Positions 22,974 through 31,854 of a stretch of DNA of 64,000 nt are shown in pieces (within the stretch, counting starts at the first letter, position 1; each line of letters begins with the position of its first letter). A model generated the notes under the pieces. The model saw only the letters and a program-made list of their open reading frames with translations. It made no database searches and was not told the DNA's origin. Source of the DNA: Cryptosporangium aurantiacum. GTDB lineage: Bacteria > Actinomycetota > Actinomycetes > Mycobacteriales > Cryptosporangiaceae. The translations under genes and the position numbers were made by a program. Where the stretch lies: contig NZ_FRCS01000012.1 of assembly GCF_900143005.1 (NCBI RefSeq), positions 62,001 through 126,000 on the forward strand. The letters run 5' to 3'.

Positions 22974-24911
22974 CTACTGCACCTGGACCCACTTCGCGAC
23001 CGACGGGGTGCCGTCGGTGTTCGTGACGAAGAGCATGTACCAGCCGGACGGCACCAGGCCACGCTCCTTGGGGATCGTCAGCCCGATCGCGTCGGCCTCC
23101 TTGGTCACGTCCAGGGCGATCGAGCGCTGCTCGACGTCCGTGGTGTGGGTGACTGTGCTCGGCCGCATCAGCCGCGCGGTCTTGATGTCGGCCGCGTCCG
23201 GGGTCGCGAACTTGTAGCTCGCGCCCCGCTGGACCGACTTCGGACCGTCGGAGATCGTCGGCCGCTCACCGTGGTAGAGGTATGACGGCGAGAAGATCTC
23301 GATCCGCTGCTCGAACGTGCCCGGGTTCTTGTCGGACTTGTCGTACAGCGGGTCGCTGCCGAGCGTGATGACCCGGCCATCCGGGAGCAGCAGCGCCTCG
23401 GAGTGGTAGTTCCGGCCCACGGTCGGGTCGGCCGCCCGCACGAACTTGTTCGTGTCCGGGTGGTAGATCTGCGCGGTCAGCAGGTCGCTGTTGCCCTTGC
23501 CCCGGTAGCCGCTGGACCCGTGCGACGTGTAGAGCGTGTCGTCCGGCAGCAGCACCGTGCTCAGGTACCGGGTCGGGTTCGGCAGGTCCGGGCCGGGCTT
23601 CCAGGTCGGGGTCGCCGACTCGTCCAGGTCGATGATGTCGGTCCGCGCGGTCGAGATCTCGCTCTCGCCGACGCCACCGCCGCCGAGGAACATGACCTTC
23701 TGGTCCTGCGCCGGCGCCAGCAGCACCGACGCGCTGGTCTCGTTCAGCTCCGGCTGACGCAGCCCGGAGACCTCCTGGAACGTGTTGGTCTTGAGGTCCC
23801 AGATGCCGGGCGTGCGGCCCTCGGTCGCCGAGCCGTAGCCCGCGTTCGAACCCGAGTAGAACAGCTTCTCGTTCTGCATCAGGAAGAGCGCCGGGTACGT
23901 CGGGAAGTACCGGTTGAGCTTGGGCTTGTACTCCCACTTCTTGGTGTTCTCGTTGTAGACCTCGGTCTTGCCGGTGTCGACCCGGCCGAACTGGTCGAGG
24001 CCCGAGAGCGCCAGCACCGTGTCGTCGGCGGTCGGCATCAGCGTCGGGTACCACCGCGGCACGTTCAGGTTGCCGACCCGCTCGTACTTCTCGGTGAACG
24101 GGTTGAACTCGTAGGTGTACTCCGCGCCGGTGTACTCCTGCTTCTCCATCGTGAGCTTCTCGGTGACGCCGTACACGTTCTTGACGTCGTCGCCGGTCAG
24201 CCCCGGAAGCGTGAAGTTCATCGGCTTCGGGATGACCGAGTCCTTGCCGGCCTCGACCGCCTCGATCCACACCTCGGCCTCACCGGGCGTGATGTCGAAC
24301 TTGCCGTTGACGGTCTTCTTCGTCGCCGAGGGAACCCTGACGTCGGCCGTGAGCTTGAACTTCACGCCGGTCGCGGAGGTCACGACCGTGCCCTTGTCGA
24401 ACTCGGTGACGCCACCCTCCGGGTTCTCCTGCTTGATCTTCAGGACACCCGCGGCCTTCTTGATCTTGTCCTCGAGCACCTCGTACTTCTTGGTGCCGCC
24501 GGCGACCAGCAGGTTGCCGTTGGACAGGAAGCTGTGGCCGGCGCAGAAGATGTCGGTCGGCGTCGTGATCAGCTTGAAGTGGTTCGTGGCCGGGTCCCAG
24601 ATCAGCGTCTTGAACTTGCCGGCCTTGAACTCCTTCTCCTTGTTTCCGGAGCCCGCGATGATGAGCACCTTGCCGGTCGGGAGCAGGGCCGCGTGAATCG
24701 CGTTGACCTTGAACTCCGCCGGCACCGGGAGCATGTCCCAGTGGCCGTACTCGGACTTGTACGACGCTCTGTTGATCTGGAACTGGTGGTATTGCTCCTG
24801 ACCGAAGGCGACCATCGGCCGGTTCACGACCGCGAGGATCGCGAGGACGCCGAGCGTCGTCACCAGCGTGACGAACCGACGGCCGATCGATGGTTTTTTC
24901 CGGGGACTCAT
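22974..24911 (-). CDS. glxA: GlxA-type mononuclear copper radical oxidase (galactose/glyoxal oxidase family)
   Basis: A 645-residue, membrane-anchored (residues ~12-30) copper-radical oxidase with a kelch-like propeller and C-terminal DUF1929-type domain. Expected copper/radical residues are visible: Cys123 (FCAGHS) to cross-link with Tyr288 (NVPRWYPT), axial Tyr502 and ligand His503 (GRNYHSEA), and His589 (VTHTTDVEQR). Family enzymes oxidise an alcohol or aldehyde to the next level and release H2O2. In Streptomyces, GlxA works with CslA in making or maturing a glycan at hyphal tips. Its start overlaps the cslA stop by 4 bp (ATGA), so the pair is coupled. Confidence 0.93.
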   Translation of the reverse strand: MSPRKKPSIGRRFVTLVTTLGVLAILAVVNRPMVAFGQEQYHQFQINRASYKSEYGHWDMLPVPAEFKVNAIHAALLPTGKVLIIAGSGNKEKEFKAGKFKTLIWDPATNHFKLITTPTDIFCAGHSFLSNGNLLVAGGTKKYEVLEDKIKKAAGVLKIKQENPEGGVTEFDKGTVVTSATGVKFKLTADVRVPSATKKTVNGKFDITPGEAEVWIEAVEAGKDSVIPKPMNFTLPGLTGDDVKNVYGVTEKLTMEKQEYTGAEYTYEFNPFTEKYERVGNLNVPRWYPTLMPTADDTVLALSGLDQFGRVDTGKTEVYNENTKKWEYKPKLNRYFPTYPALFLMQNEKLFYSGSNAGYGSATEGRTPGIWDLKTNTFQEVSGLRQPELNETSASVLLAPAQDQKVMFLGGGGVGESEISTARTDIIDLDESATPTWKPGPDLPNPTRYLSTVLLPDDTLYTSHGSSGYRGKGNSDLLTAQIYHPDTNKFVRAADPTVGRNYHSEALLLPDGRVITLGSDPLYDKSDKNPGTFEQRIEIFSPSYLYHGERPTISDGPKSVQRGASYKFATPDAADIKTARLMRPSTVTHTTDVEQRSIALDVTKEADAIGLTIPKERGLVPSGWYMLFVTNTDGTPSVAKWVQVQ

Positions 24912-27577
24912 GCTGCGGTCTCCAGGTGGTTGCGGCGTGCGGACTGCGGATAGGCGGCTGCGGCCTTACGCGCCTGACGGCGGCGTAGCGGGACCTCGTA
25001 GCGCCAGATGATCACGGGCAGCAGGCAGACGAAGCAGTTGAGCAACGGCCAGATCCAGAGCGGACCCCAGGCATGCCCGAGCGGTACGGACACGATGACC
25101 AGCGACGCGAAGAACGCGGCCCAGGCCAGGTGCAAGCTGAACGTCCGGAAGCGGTCCGGACTCGCCGAGTCGCCCTTGGGCGTGACGACGAAGCCGCTCT
25201 TCCGGCCCAGCAGGGCACCGACGAACGAGGAGACGTAGATCGGTGCCGACATCGTGGACATCAACATGCCCACCGCGCCGGATGAACCGGCGCTCTCGTG
25301 CGGACTTACGTTGTGCCGCCGGTTCCAGAGATACAACCCGACCTGGAGCACCGCGGCGTCCACGTAGAGCATCAGCCAGACCTGCAGCGGAACCTGAACG
25401 CCCTTTGTCCCCAGGACGACCGAGAGTGCACACGTGGCCGCACCGAGCAGCCAGGCGACCGCGGTCAGCGGGTAGAACGACATCAGGAGCATGTAGTGCA
25501 GCATCCGGCGCGGGCCGAGCTTCCAGCCGCGCTTCCAGAACGACCGGATCAGCACCTCGTCGGTGCCGCGCGACCAGCGGTGCTGCTGGGTGAAGAAGTC
25601 CGTCCAGGACGCGGGGCCCTCGCCGACCGCCAGAACGTCCGGCGTGTAGACCGACCGCCACTTCTTGCCGGTCGCCGGGTTCTTCGTGGTGTGGGCGACG
25701 ATGCTCGTCGCCATGTCCTCGGTGATCGAGTCCTGCAGGCCGCGGATCGACAGCAGCGCGTCGATGCGGACCGCGTTGTTGGTCCCGACCAGCATGGGGA
25801 CGCCGAGCCGGTTACCGGCCCGCTGCAGCACCGAGTGGAACAGGTACTGCTGCGACTCGGCCCACCGGGTCACGAAGTTGTCGTAGTTGCCGTAGACCTG
25901 GGGCCCGATCACGAAGCCGACGTTGGGGTCACGGAAGTACCCGAGCATCCGCTCGCAGTAGTTCGGGAGCGGCGCGTGGTCGGGGTCGACCGAGACGAAC
26001 ACGTCGTACTCGCGCGCGTGGCTGATGATCCAGGCGTTGTAGTTGCCGTGCTTGGTACGCGCCTTGTGCGGCCCGTGCTTGGTGTTCCACTGCGGCACGT
26101 GGCGCCGGGTGAAGTGGCGGACGCCGAGCTCGGCGCACATCGCCTTCACCTCGTCGTCGTCGCCCTCGTCGAGCAGCCAGACGTCGAACGGACCGTCGTG
26201 CCGGATGTGCTTCGCGGCGTACAGCGTGCGGCGAACCACGTCCACCGGCTCGCGGCCGGGAACGATCGTGGTGAGGAACGCGACCCGTAGGCCACGCTGC
26301 GGTACGACCGGGATCGGATCGCGGACGCTCAGCGTCATGATGCAGAGCGTCAGGACGTTGATCAGCCGGAAGAACTCGACCAGCGCGGTCGTCACGACGA
26401 CGAAGATCGTGGCCGCGTAGAGGGCCTGGTGACCCTTGACCGTCGGGATGTCGCCCGCGATCAGCAGCCACGCGAAGAACGTGACCTCGACGGTGAGCGC
26501 GAGCAGCGTGACGATCGCGGTCCGGAACGGCCTGCGGCGGAACAGCCGGCGGAGCTGGACCTTGTACTGGCCCTGCGGCGCGGCCTGCAGCGGGCCGGCC
26601 AGCGTGCTGTAGCCCTCGTAGTCGTAGGTCTCCCGCGGGCCGTGGATGCGCTCGATGCCGAACTGGCCCGTCTTGTCCAGTTCGAAAGCGGCGTCCAGGC
26701 CGGTCTCGGGGATCTCCTCGCGCGCGTCGGGGCGGGAGAAGACCGGCACCGTCGCGCGTCCGATCGCCACCATGCGCGGCGCGGGGCCGAACGGCTCCTG
26801 GACGATGTCGAGCAGCGTCGTCTCTTCGTGGCTCGGCGCCGGCATCGGCGGAGCGTCGATGAAGATCGGGCGGATGTACTCGCCGCTGTCCTCGTACCCG
26901 TGACCACCGCGGGCGGCGGGCTGCCGGTAGGGCGGCTGGGCGTCGTGCGCCTCGTACTGGGGCTGCGGCGGAGGCGGTGGGGCCTGCGGTTGCGGCGGAG
27001 GCGGCGGCTGCGGAGGCCGCGCGGAGCCGTAGGCAGCCGGCTGGTCGTAGCCGGGCGCGCGGTCGTAACCCGGCGCCTCGTAGCCGCCGGCTAAGTAGCC
27101 CTGGTCGGCGTCCTGCTCGGGGCGGGACACCGGGATGCGCGCGCGGCCGGCAGGCTCCGCCGGAGGCGGAACCGTGGCACGACCCTGTGATCCCCGGTCG
27201 TCGACCGGCGGCGGCACCGGAACCGAGGCGCGGCCCCGGCCGTCGTGCGCCTCCGGTGCCGGGACGCTCGCCCGGCCGGACGGACCGCTCACCGAGGCAG
27301 AGCCACTGACCGAAGCCGAGCCACTGACGGACGCGGAACCCACAGAGGCGGAACCCACGGAGGCAGAACCCACGGACGCGGAGCCGCTGACCGATGCGCG
27401 GCCTGCCGCCTCGGGCGGTCGGGCACCGCCGTCGTCGGCACGATCCTCAGGACGCTCTACCGATCCGTCAGAATCGGCAGCCGGGCGCGCCGAGGGGACG
27501 CGCACCCGGCCTACAGCCGAGTTGGAGGACTGTGACGAGTCGTCATCGCTCGTCGCAGCCCGATTCGGCGCGGTCAT
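24908..27577 (-). CDS. cslA: Cellulose synthase-like glycosyltransferase (family 2)
   Basis: An 889-residue processive GT2 glycan synthase. The catalytic motifs are 'SVDPDHAPLP' (DxD, ~residue 529), 'GTNNAVR', 'SITEDMATS' (TED, ~619) and 'QQHRWSRGTDE' (QxxRW, ~664). Two helices precede the catalytic domain (from ~359) and about four to six follow it. The N-terminal ~250 residues are disordered: a run of GSASV repeats, then several GRA(S/T/R)(V/I)P motifs and Pro/Gln-rich sequence. One TTA codon (27092-27094) lies in this part. No PilZ domain is seen. Start ATG 27577 has an AGGAGG-like SD (27583-27591). It likely makes a beta-glucan, as in Streptomyces hyphal tips. Confidence 0.93.
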   Translation of the reverse strand: MTAPNRAATSDDDSSQSSNSAVGRVRVPSARPAADSDGSVERPEDRADDGGARPPEAAGRASVSGSASVGSASVGSASVGSASVSGSASVSGSASVSGPSGRASVPAPEAHDGRGRASVPVPPPVDDRGSQGRATVPPPAEPAGRARIPVSRPEQDADQGYLAGGYEAPGYDRAPGYDQPAAYGSARPPQPPPPPQPQAPPPPPQPQYEAHDAQPPYRQPAARGGHGYEDSGEYIRPIFIDAPPMPAPSHEETTLLDIVQEPFGPAPRMVAIGRATVPVFSRPDAREEIPETGLDAAFELDKTGQFGIERIHGPRETYDYEGYSTLAGPLQAAPQGQYKVQLRRLFRRRPFRTAIVTLLALTVEVTFFAWLLIAGDIPTVKGHQALYAATIFVVVTTALVEFFRLINVLTLCIMTLSVRDPIPVVPQRGLRVAFLTTIVPGREPVDVVRRTLYAAKHIRHDGPFDVWLLDEGDDDEVKAMCAELGVRHFTRRHVPQWNTKHGPHKARTKHGNYNAWIISHAREYDVFVSVDPDHAPLPNYCERMLGYFRDPNVGFVIGPQVYGNYDNFVTRWAESQQYLFHSVLQRAGNRLGVPMLVGTNNAVRIDALLSIRGLQDSITEDMATSIVAHTTKNPATGKKWRSVYTPDVLAVGEGPASWTDFFTQQHRWSRGTDEVLIRSFWKRGWKLGPRRMLHYMLLMSFYPLTAVAWLLGAATCALSVVLGTKGVQVPLQVWLMLYVDAAVLQVGLYLWNRRHNVSPHESAGSSGAVGMLMSTMSAPIYVSSFVGALLGRKSGFVVTPKGDSASPDRFRTFSLHLAWAAFFASLVIVSVPLGHAWGPLWIWPLLNCFVCLLPVIIWRYEVPLRRRQARKAAAAYPQSARRNHLETAA
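27291..27389 (-). repeat. In-frame tandem repeat coding GSASV units in cslA
   Basis: Six consecutive units of 18, 18, 15, 15, 15 and 18 bp, each a variant of ACGGACGCGGAACCC on the plus strand, coding (S)GSASV on the minus strand. All unit lengths are multiples of three, so unit number can change without a frameshift. Confidence 0.85.
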
Positions 27578-27591
27578 TGCAGCCCTCCTCC

Positions 27592-28384
27592 GACAGGAGC
27601 GGCATGGCACCCCTGACTGACACGGACAACGAAAATTCCGGTTTGATGGGTCGACGCGTGGGTTACTTGCGGTGAAGCAACCGACTTCTGGCCGATCGCC
27701 GACGACTCCGTCAGCTCGGCATGCCCGATCGCCGACCGTTGGCTAGCGGCCGGACAGCCCGGGCGGGCAGTGGACTTCGGATGTTCGACCACGGCGTTAT
27801 TCACGCACCGTGACTCGGCAGGTCCCCTCCATGCCGTCCATCCGAAAATCTCCCTGCATTGCACGCATCTACCTTTATGTCCAACTTGCTGATCTTGACT
27901 CGGCGGCCGCTTCACAGCGCGCAAAGAGGCCTCCCGAAGGACCGATCATAGGCAACATGCGCACTCTCATGTGAAGGTGCTGTCAAAACTTCATGTCGCT
28001 TTGTCAACCGGCGGGCAACAGGTACTTCAATTTCGGGAAGATGGGCGAAAGTCCGTTTAGTCACTTGGCTGGATTCCGTTGAACCTGCAACGACCCGCCC
28101 GAAAGCGGCTTAGGTCCGGTTTGTCGGGAGACGCTTATGTCCGCCTATGAGCATTCTGTAAAACTTCTCAGGAAGAGTCTCCCTCATAGGCTGCGCGAGT
28201 GTTGTCAACCTTGCGACGGAACGGCCACTGCCAAGAGTGTCAGAAAGCTGACACGCAGAAAAATCCGGGACTCCGTAACGCTCGCCACGATTTTCCCGGG
28301 AAATTCACAGATAACTGCGGCTTGTGCTCGCAATATCACGCAGGGTAATGCAACTACACGTGAGCAATTTTGTCGGAGAAAGAA
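27592..28384. other. Low-GC intergenic region upstream of cslA
   Basis: About 790 bp between cslA and the folD terminator, visibly lower in GC than the genes around it. The cslA promoter and leader must be here. Structure seen: a minus-strand hairpin GGTTGCTT/AAGTAACC at 27661-27682 (one wobble pair), and a 7-bp inverted repeat GTGTCAG-AAAG-CTGACAC at 28237-28254 that could be an operator. A 93-codon plus-strand frame (28137-28418) has an SD-like GGGAG but weak codon bias, and runs into the folD terminator. I do not call it a gene. Confidence 0.5.
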
Positions 28385-28387
28385 AAA

Positions 28388-28411
28388 GCCCGCCCGGTTG
28401 ACCGGGCGGGC
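28388..28411 (-). terminator. Terminator of folD
   Basis: GCCCGCCCGG (28388-28397), loop TTGA, CCGGGCGGGC (28402-28411). On the minus strand the stem is followed by TTTTTC, 14 bp past the folD stop, a textbook factor-independent terminator. Confidence 0.92.
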
Positions 28412-28424
28412 CTTTTGACCGAGT

Positions 28425-29276
28425 TCAGTCTTCGAATCGCTCTGCGGTTTCGACGACGTTCGCGAGCAACATCGCCCGCGTCATCGGGCCGACGCCACCC
28501 GGCATCGGGGCGATGAAACCGGCGACCTCCCGGACGGCCGGATCGACGTCGCCGGCCAGCCCGGCCTCGGTCCGCGTGATGCCGACATCGAGCACCGCGG
28601 CGCCCGGCTTCACCATGTCCGGCGTCAGCATGTGGGCGTGGCCGGTGGCGACCACGACGATGTCCGCCGCCCGGGTGTGCTCGGCCAGGTCACGCGTTCC
28701 GGTGTGGCACAACGTCACGGTGGAGTTCTCGGTCCGTCGCGTCAGCAGCAGCCCCAGCGGACGCCCGACGGTCAGACCACGTCCGACAACGACGACCTCG
28801 GCGCCGTCGAGCTTGACGCCGTAGCGGCGAAGCAGCTCCACGATCCCGCGCGGGGTGCACGGCAGCGGCGCGGGCACGCCCAGCACCAGCCGGCCCAGGT
28901 TCGTCGGGTGCAGGCCGTCCGCGTCCTTGTCCGGGTCCATCAGCTCGAGCACGCGGTTGGCGTCCAGGCCCTTGGGCAGCGGCAGCTGGACGATGTACCC
29001 GGTGCAGGCCGGGTCGGCGTTGAGCCGCGCCACCGCGCCTTCGACGTCCTGCTGGGTGGCGTCGGCGGGCAGATCGACGCGGATGCTCTCGATCCCGACC
29101 TCGGCGCAGTCCCGGTGCTTCCCGGCGACGTACGCCCGGGAACCCGGGTCGTCGCCCACCAGCACCGTGCCCAGGCCCGGCGCCACGCCTCGCTTGCGCA
29201 GCGCGGCCACCCGGTCGCGGAGTTCGGCCCGTACCAGGGCCGCGGTCGCCTTACCGTCGAGGAGGTTTGCCGTCAC
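28425..29276 (-). CDS. folD: Bifunctional methylenetetrahydrofolate dehydrogenase / methenyl-THF cyclohydrolase
   Basis: A 283-residue FolD linking 5,10-methylene-THF to 10-formyl-THF, the one-carbon donor used by the nearby purine enzymes PurN and PurH. Visible motifs: '[12 protein letters not shown]' with the catalytic Tyr and Lys, '[13 protein letters not shown]', the cofactor loop '[14 protein letters not shown]', and '[15 protein letters not shown]' near the C-terminus. GTG 29276 gives the usual VTANLLDGK start. A TTG at 29297 has a better-spaced SD (GGAG, 9 nt) and is an alternative. It is a single-gene unit ending at its own terminator. Confidence 0.96.
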   Translation of the reverse strand: MTANLLDGKATAALVRAELRDRVAALRKRGVAPGLGTVLVGDDPGSRAYVAGKHRDCAEVGIESIRVDLPADATQQDVEGAVARLNADPACTGYIVQLPLPKGLDANRVLELMDPDKDADGLHPTNLGRLVLGVPAPLPCTPRGIVELLRRYGVKLDGAEVVVVGRGLTVGRPLGLLLTRRTENSTVTLCHTGTRDLAEHTRAADIVVVATGHAHMLTPDMVKPGAAVLDVGITRTEAGLAGDVDPAVREVAGFIAPMPGGVGPMTRAMLLANVVETAERFED

Positions 29277-29315
29277 GGCTCCATCTAACCCGATCAACAG
29301 CTTTTGCTCCGACCT

Positions 29316-29425
29316 GGAGCCCGTCCAGGGCGTCGCTGGCAGTCGAGCGCGAGGCCGCCTCGACCTTGCTGCGGTCTCAAGGCCTCGCGCTCGTCTGTCA
29401 GCGGCGTTCTGGGCGGACCGCTCAC
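29316..29425. repeat. Palindromic dispersed repeat, copy 1
   Basis: A 110-bp element abutting the VWA gene stop. Its long imperfect hairpin has inner arms CGAGCGCGAGGCC and GGCCTCGCGCTCG (perfect 13 bp) and outer arms around GGCGTCGCTGGCAG / CTGTCAGCGGCG. The second copy (31746-31854) is similar at most positions and lies in the same orientation. Many stem differences are G-T wobble-compatible. Confidence 0.85.
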
Positions 29426-30780
29426 ACCGGGAGGAGGCGCCCGATGACGTGCGTGAGCTGGTCGGCGTTACGGCACTCGTACATATCGACCAGCGACCGG
29501 TAGGCCTCGGTCGCCGAGTCGCCGCTCCCCCACGACCCGCGCGGCTCGGGATTCAGCCAGTACGTCCGCCGGGCGCGCTCGACGATCTGCCGCAGCGCGG
29601 GCAGGTTCGGATCGCCGCCGTTCGTCCGGGCGTCGCCGAGTACCAGGACCGACGTCCGCGGGCCGACGGCGTCCAGCGAGTCGGTGACGAAGTCCTTCAG
29701 CGCCCGGCCGTAGTTGCTGTGCCCGTCCCAGCGCACGACGCCGGCCTCGGACAGGATGCGCTCGACCAACCGCGCCGGGTCGGCGTCGTTGTCGGCGACC
29801 AGTTCGGTCACTTCGGCCGTGGCGTCGACGAACGCGAACGCGCGGACGCGGCTGAACTGGTCGTGCAGCGCTTCCACCAGCATCAGCGTGAACTGCGCGA
29901 AGCTCGCGACCGACCCGGACACGTCGCAGAGCAGCACGATCTCCGGTCGGCCCGGTCGCGGCTTGCGGAACGCCGGGCGCATCGCGACGCCGCCGGTGGA
30001 GAGCGAGCGGCGGAACGTGCGGCGGAGGTCGAGGGCGCCCCGGCGGGCGTGCCGACGCCGAGCGGCGAGCCGGGTCGCCAACCGGCGTGACAGCGGCTTG
30101 ACCGTGCGGCGCAGCGCGGCCAGCTGCTCACGATTCGCGGTGATGAAGTCGCGCTGGTCGGCGGCCTTCGGGATCGAGTACCGGGCGATCCGGTCGCGGC
30201 CGCGCATCTCCGCGACCCGGCGGCGGGCCTCGGCGGCGACCCTGTTCTCGAACTCCGCGACCCGGCGGCGGGCCTCATCGCGCGCGAGCCGGTCGGTGAA
30301 CTCCCCGGACGCCATCCGCTCGGCCACCGCGGCGATCAGCGTCTGCGGGCGGAGCCGCTCCAGCGCCTGGTGCGCCGACCAGCCGCCGGAGCCAGGCGCG
30401 CTGCCCTCGCCCACCTGCCCGTACGCGCCCAGCAGCGCGACCGTGGCCGCCGCCAGCTGGGCGACGAGCGCGTCGTCGCCGCCGGCCAGCGCGTCCGCGA
30501 GCTGCGCCCGGAGCTCTACCAGGTCCGGCGCCTCGTCCCTGGTCACCTGCGGCGCGCCGGTGGCGAGTGGGAAGTACAGGTCGAAGATCGCGTCGAACAC
30601 CGATTCGTGTCCGGACCGGCGCAGCAGCGTCGCCGCGAGGCCGTGGCGCAGCTGCTCGCGGTCCTCGAACCCCAGTACGGAGACCGCACCGGCGGCGTCG
30701 ATCGTCTCGCCGGGACCGATCTGCAGTCCGTGCTCCCGGAGGGCTTGCACGAACTCCACCAGCCGACCGGGGACGGTCAC
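29422..30780 (-). CDS. VWA domain-containing CoxE-like protein
   Basis: A 452-residue cytoplasmic protein. The N-terminal half is helical and very Arg/Ala-rich around residues 165-270. The C-terminal half is a von Willebrand A domain with the MIDAS start '[12 protein letters not shown]', a following '[11 protein letters not shown]' (the Ser/Thr-type metal contact) and '[15 protein letters not shown]'. CoxE-type VWA proteins act with a MoxR AAA+ ATPase in maturing or inserting metals into enzymes; the client here is unknown. It starts 10 bp after the MoxR gene. The pair matches M. tuberculosis Rv0958-Rv0959 in order. The palindromic repeat begins at its stop. Confidence 0.88.
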   Translation of the reverse strand: MTVPGRLVEFVQALREHGLQIGPGETIDAAGAVSVLGFEDREQLRHGLAATLLRRSGHESVFDAIFDLYFPLATGAPQVTRDEAPDLVELRAQLADALAGGDDALVAQLAAATVALLGAYGQVGEGSAPGSGGWSAHQALERLRPQTLIAAVAERMASGEFTDRLARDEARRRVAEFENRVAAEARRRVAEMRGRDRIARYSIPKAADQRDFITANREQLAALRRTVKPLSRRLATRLAARRRHARRGALDLRRTFRRSLSTGGVAMRPAFRKPRPGRPEIVLLCDVSGSVASFAQFTLMLVEALHDQFSRVRAFAFVDATAEVTELVADNDADPARLVERILSEAGVVRWDGHSNYGRALKDFVTDSLDAVGPRTSVLVLGDARTNGGDPNLPALRQIVERARRTYWLNPEPRGSWGSGDSATEAYRSLVDMYECRNADQLTHVIGRLLPV

Positions 30781-30790
30781 CGGAGCCCCT

Positions 30791-31660
30791 TCACCGCAGC
30801 ACCGTGTCCAGGCGCAGGCGCTTGGTGGCGTGCGCGACGTCCGCCTGGTGCTTCAGCAGGACGCCGAGGCTCTGCTGGACGACCTGCTCGTCGAGCGTGT
30901 CCGCGCCGAGCGCGAGCAGCGTCCGGGCCCAGTCGATGGTCTCGGCGACCGAGGGCGCCTTGCGGAGTTCCATCGAGCGCAGCGCCGTGACCACCCGGAC
31001 GACGCTGGTCGCGAGGCCCTCGTCCAGGTCGGGGACGCGGAGCCGGACGATCCGCTCCTCCAGCTCGGCGTCCGGGAAGTCGATGTGCAGGAACAGGCAG
31101 CGACGCCGCAGCGCCTCGGACAGCTCCCTGGTCGCGTTCGAGGTCAGGACGACGAACGGCGAGCGGGACGCGGTGATCGTGCCGAGCTCGGGCACCGTGA
31201 TCTGGAAGTCGCCGAGGACCTCCAGCAGCAGGCCCTCGATCTCGACGTCGGCCTTGTCGGTCTCGTCGATCAGCAGGACGGTCGGCTCGTCACCCTGGAT
31301 CGCGGTCAGCAGGGGACGCGGGAGCAGGAACTCCTCGCTGAAGACGTCCGCCTTGGTCTCTTCCCAGCTCTCGTCCTGGCCCGCGGTGATGCGGAGCAGC
31401 TGCTTGGCGTGGTTCCACTCGTAGAGCGCGCGCGACTCGTCCACGCCCTCGTAGCACTGCAGCCGGACCAGCCGCGCGCCGGTGGCCGCCGCGACGGCCT
31501 TGGACAGCTCGGTCTTACCCACGCCCGCCGGTCCTTCGACGAGGAGCGGCTTCTCCAGCCGGTCGGCGAGGAAAACGGTCGTCGCGACGGCTTTGGACGC
31601 GAGGTAGCCCACTGCCGCGAGCCGATCGGTGACATCGGCGACCGATGTGAAGAACCCCAT
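30791..31660 (-). CDS. MoxR family AAA+ ATPase
   Basis: A 289-residue MoxR ATPase, a chaperone-like remodelling enzyme. Walker A is GPAGVGKTEL near residue 45, Walker B 'VLLIDETDKAD', sensor 1 'FVVLTSNATRELSEALRRRCLF' with the arginine finger, and a C-terminal helical lid. It partners with the VWA gene 10 bp downstream. I start at ATG 31660 (MGFFTSVADV), where similarity begins. A GTG at 31705 would add 15 residues but would place the start inside the AGCTGCAC palindrome at 31698-31716. Confidence 0.9.
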   Translation of the reverse strand: MGFFTSVADVTDRLAAVGYLASKAVATTVFLADRLEKPLLVEGPAGVGKTELSKAVAAATGARLVRLQCYEGVDESRALYEWNHAKQLLRITAGQDESWEETKADVFSEEFLLPRPLLTAIQGDEPTVLLIDETDKADVEIEGLLLEVLGDFQITVPELGTITASRSPFVVLTSNATRELSEALRRRCLFLHIDFPDAELEERIVRLRVPDLDEGLATSVVRVVTALRSMELRKAPSVAETIDWARTLLALGADTLDEQVVQQSLGVLLKHQADVAHATKRLRLDTVLR

Positions 31661-31697
31661 CCGTCCACTATTGCTGACGGCGCACGTCCGATGTGTC

Positions 31698-31716
31698 AGC
31701 TGCACGAAGTGCAGCT
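31698..31716. promoter_or_regulatory. Candidate operator palindrome upstream of moxR
   Basis: Perfect inverted repeat AGCTGCAC-GAA-GTGCAGCT, ~38 bp before the moxR start and ~30 bp from the second palindromic repeat. The 8-bp arms and short spacer fit a dimeric repressor site. No matching regulator gene is in the window. Confidence 0.45.
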
Positions 31717-31745
31717 ATGACGCCCGCCATAGTTTGTCTGAACGT

Positions 31746-31854
31746 GGAGCCCGCCCAGGGCGGCGCTGGCAGTCGAGCGCGAGGCCGCCGCGTCCTAGCT
31801 GTGACTCAAGGCCTCGCGCTCGCCTGCCAGCGTCGTTCTGGGCGGGCCGCCCAC
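31746..31854. repeat. Palindromic dispersed repeat, copy 2
   Basis: A 109-bp copy abutting the purH stop, same orientation as copy 1. Its long stem pairs GCCCGCCCAGGGCGGCGCTG with a 3' arm near CAGCGTCGTTCTGGGCGGGC through a few wobbles, plus the perfect inner arms CGAGCGCGAGGCC / GGCCTCGCGCTCG. The unpaired centre (about 23 nt) is the least conserved part between copies. Confidence 0.85.

Noticed and set aside
27291-27389. Possible CRISPR-like or non-coding tandem array
   Set aside because: Units are 15-18 bp without spacers and lie in frame in cslA, coding GSASV repeats.
28137-28418. 93-codon frame upstream of cslA with GGGAG before its ATG
   Set aside because: GC at third positions is near even, unlike the neighbours, and the frame runs through the folD terminator. 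It is kept only as a finding.
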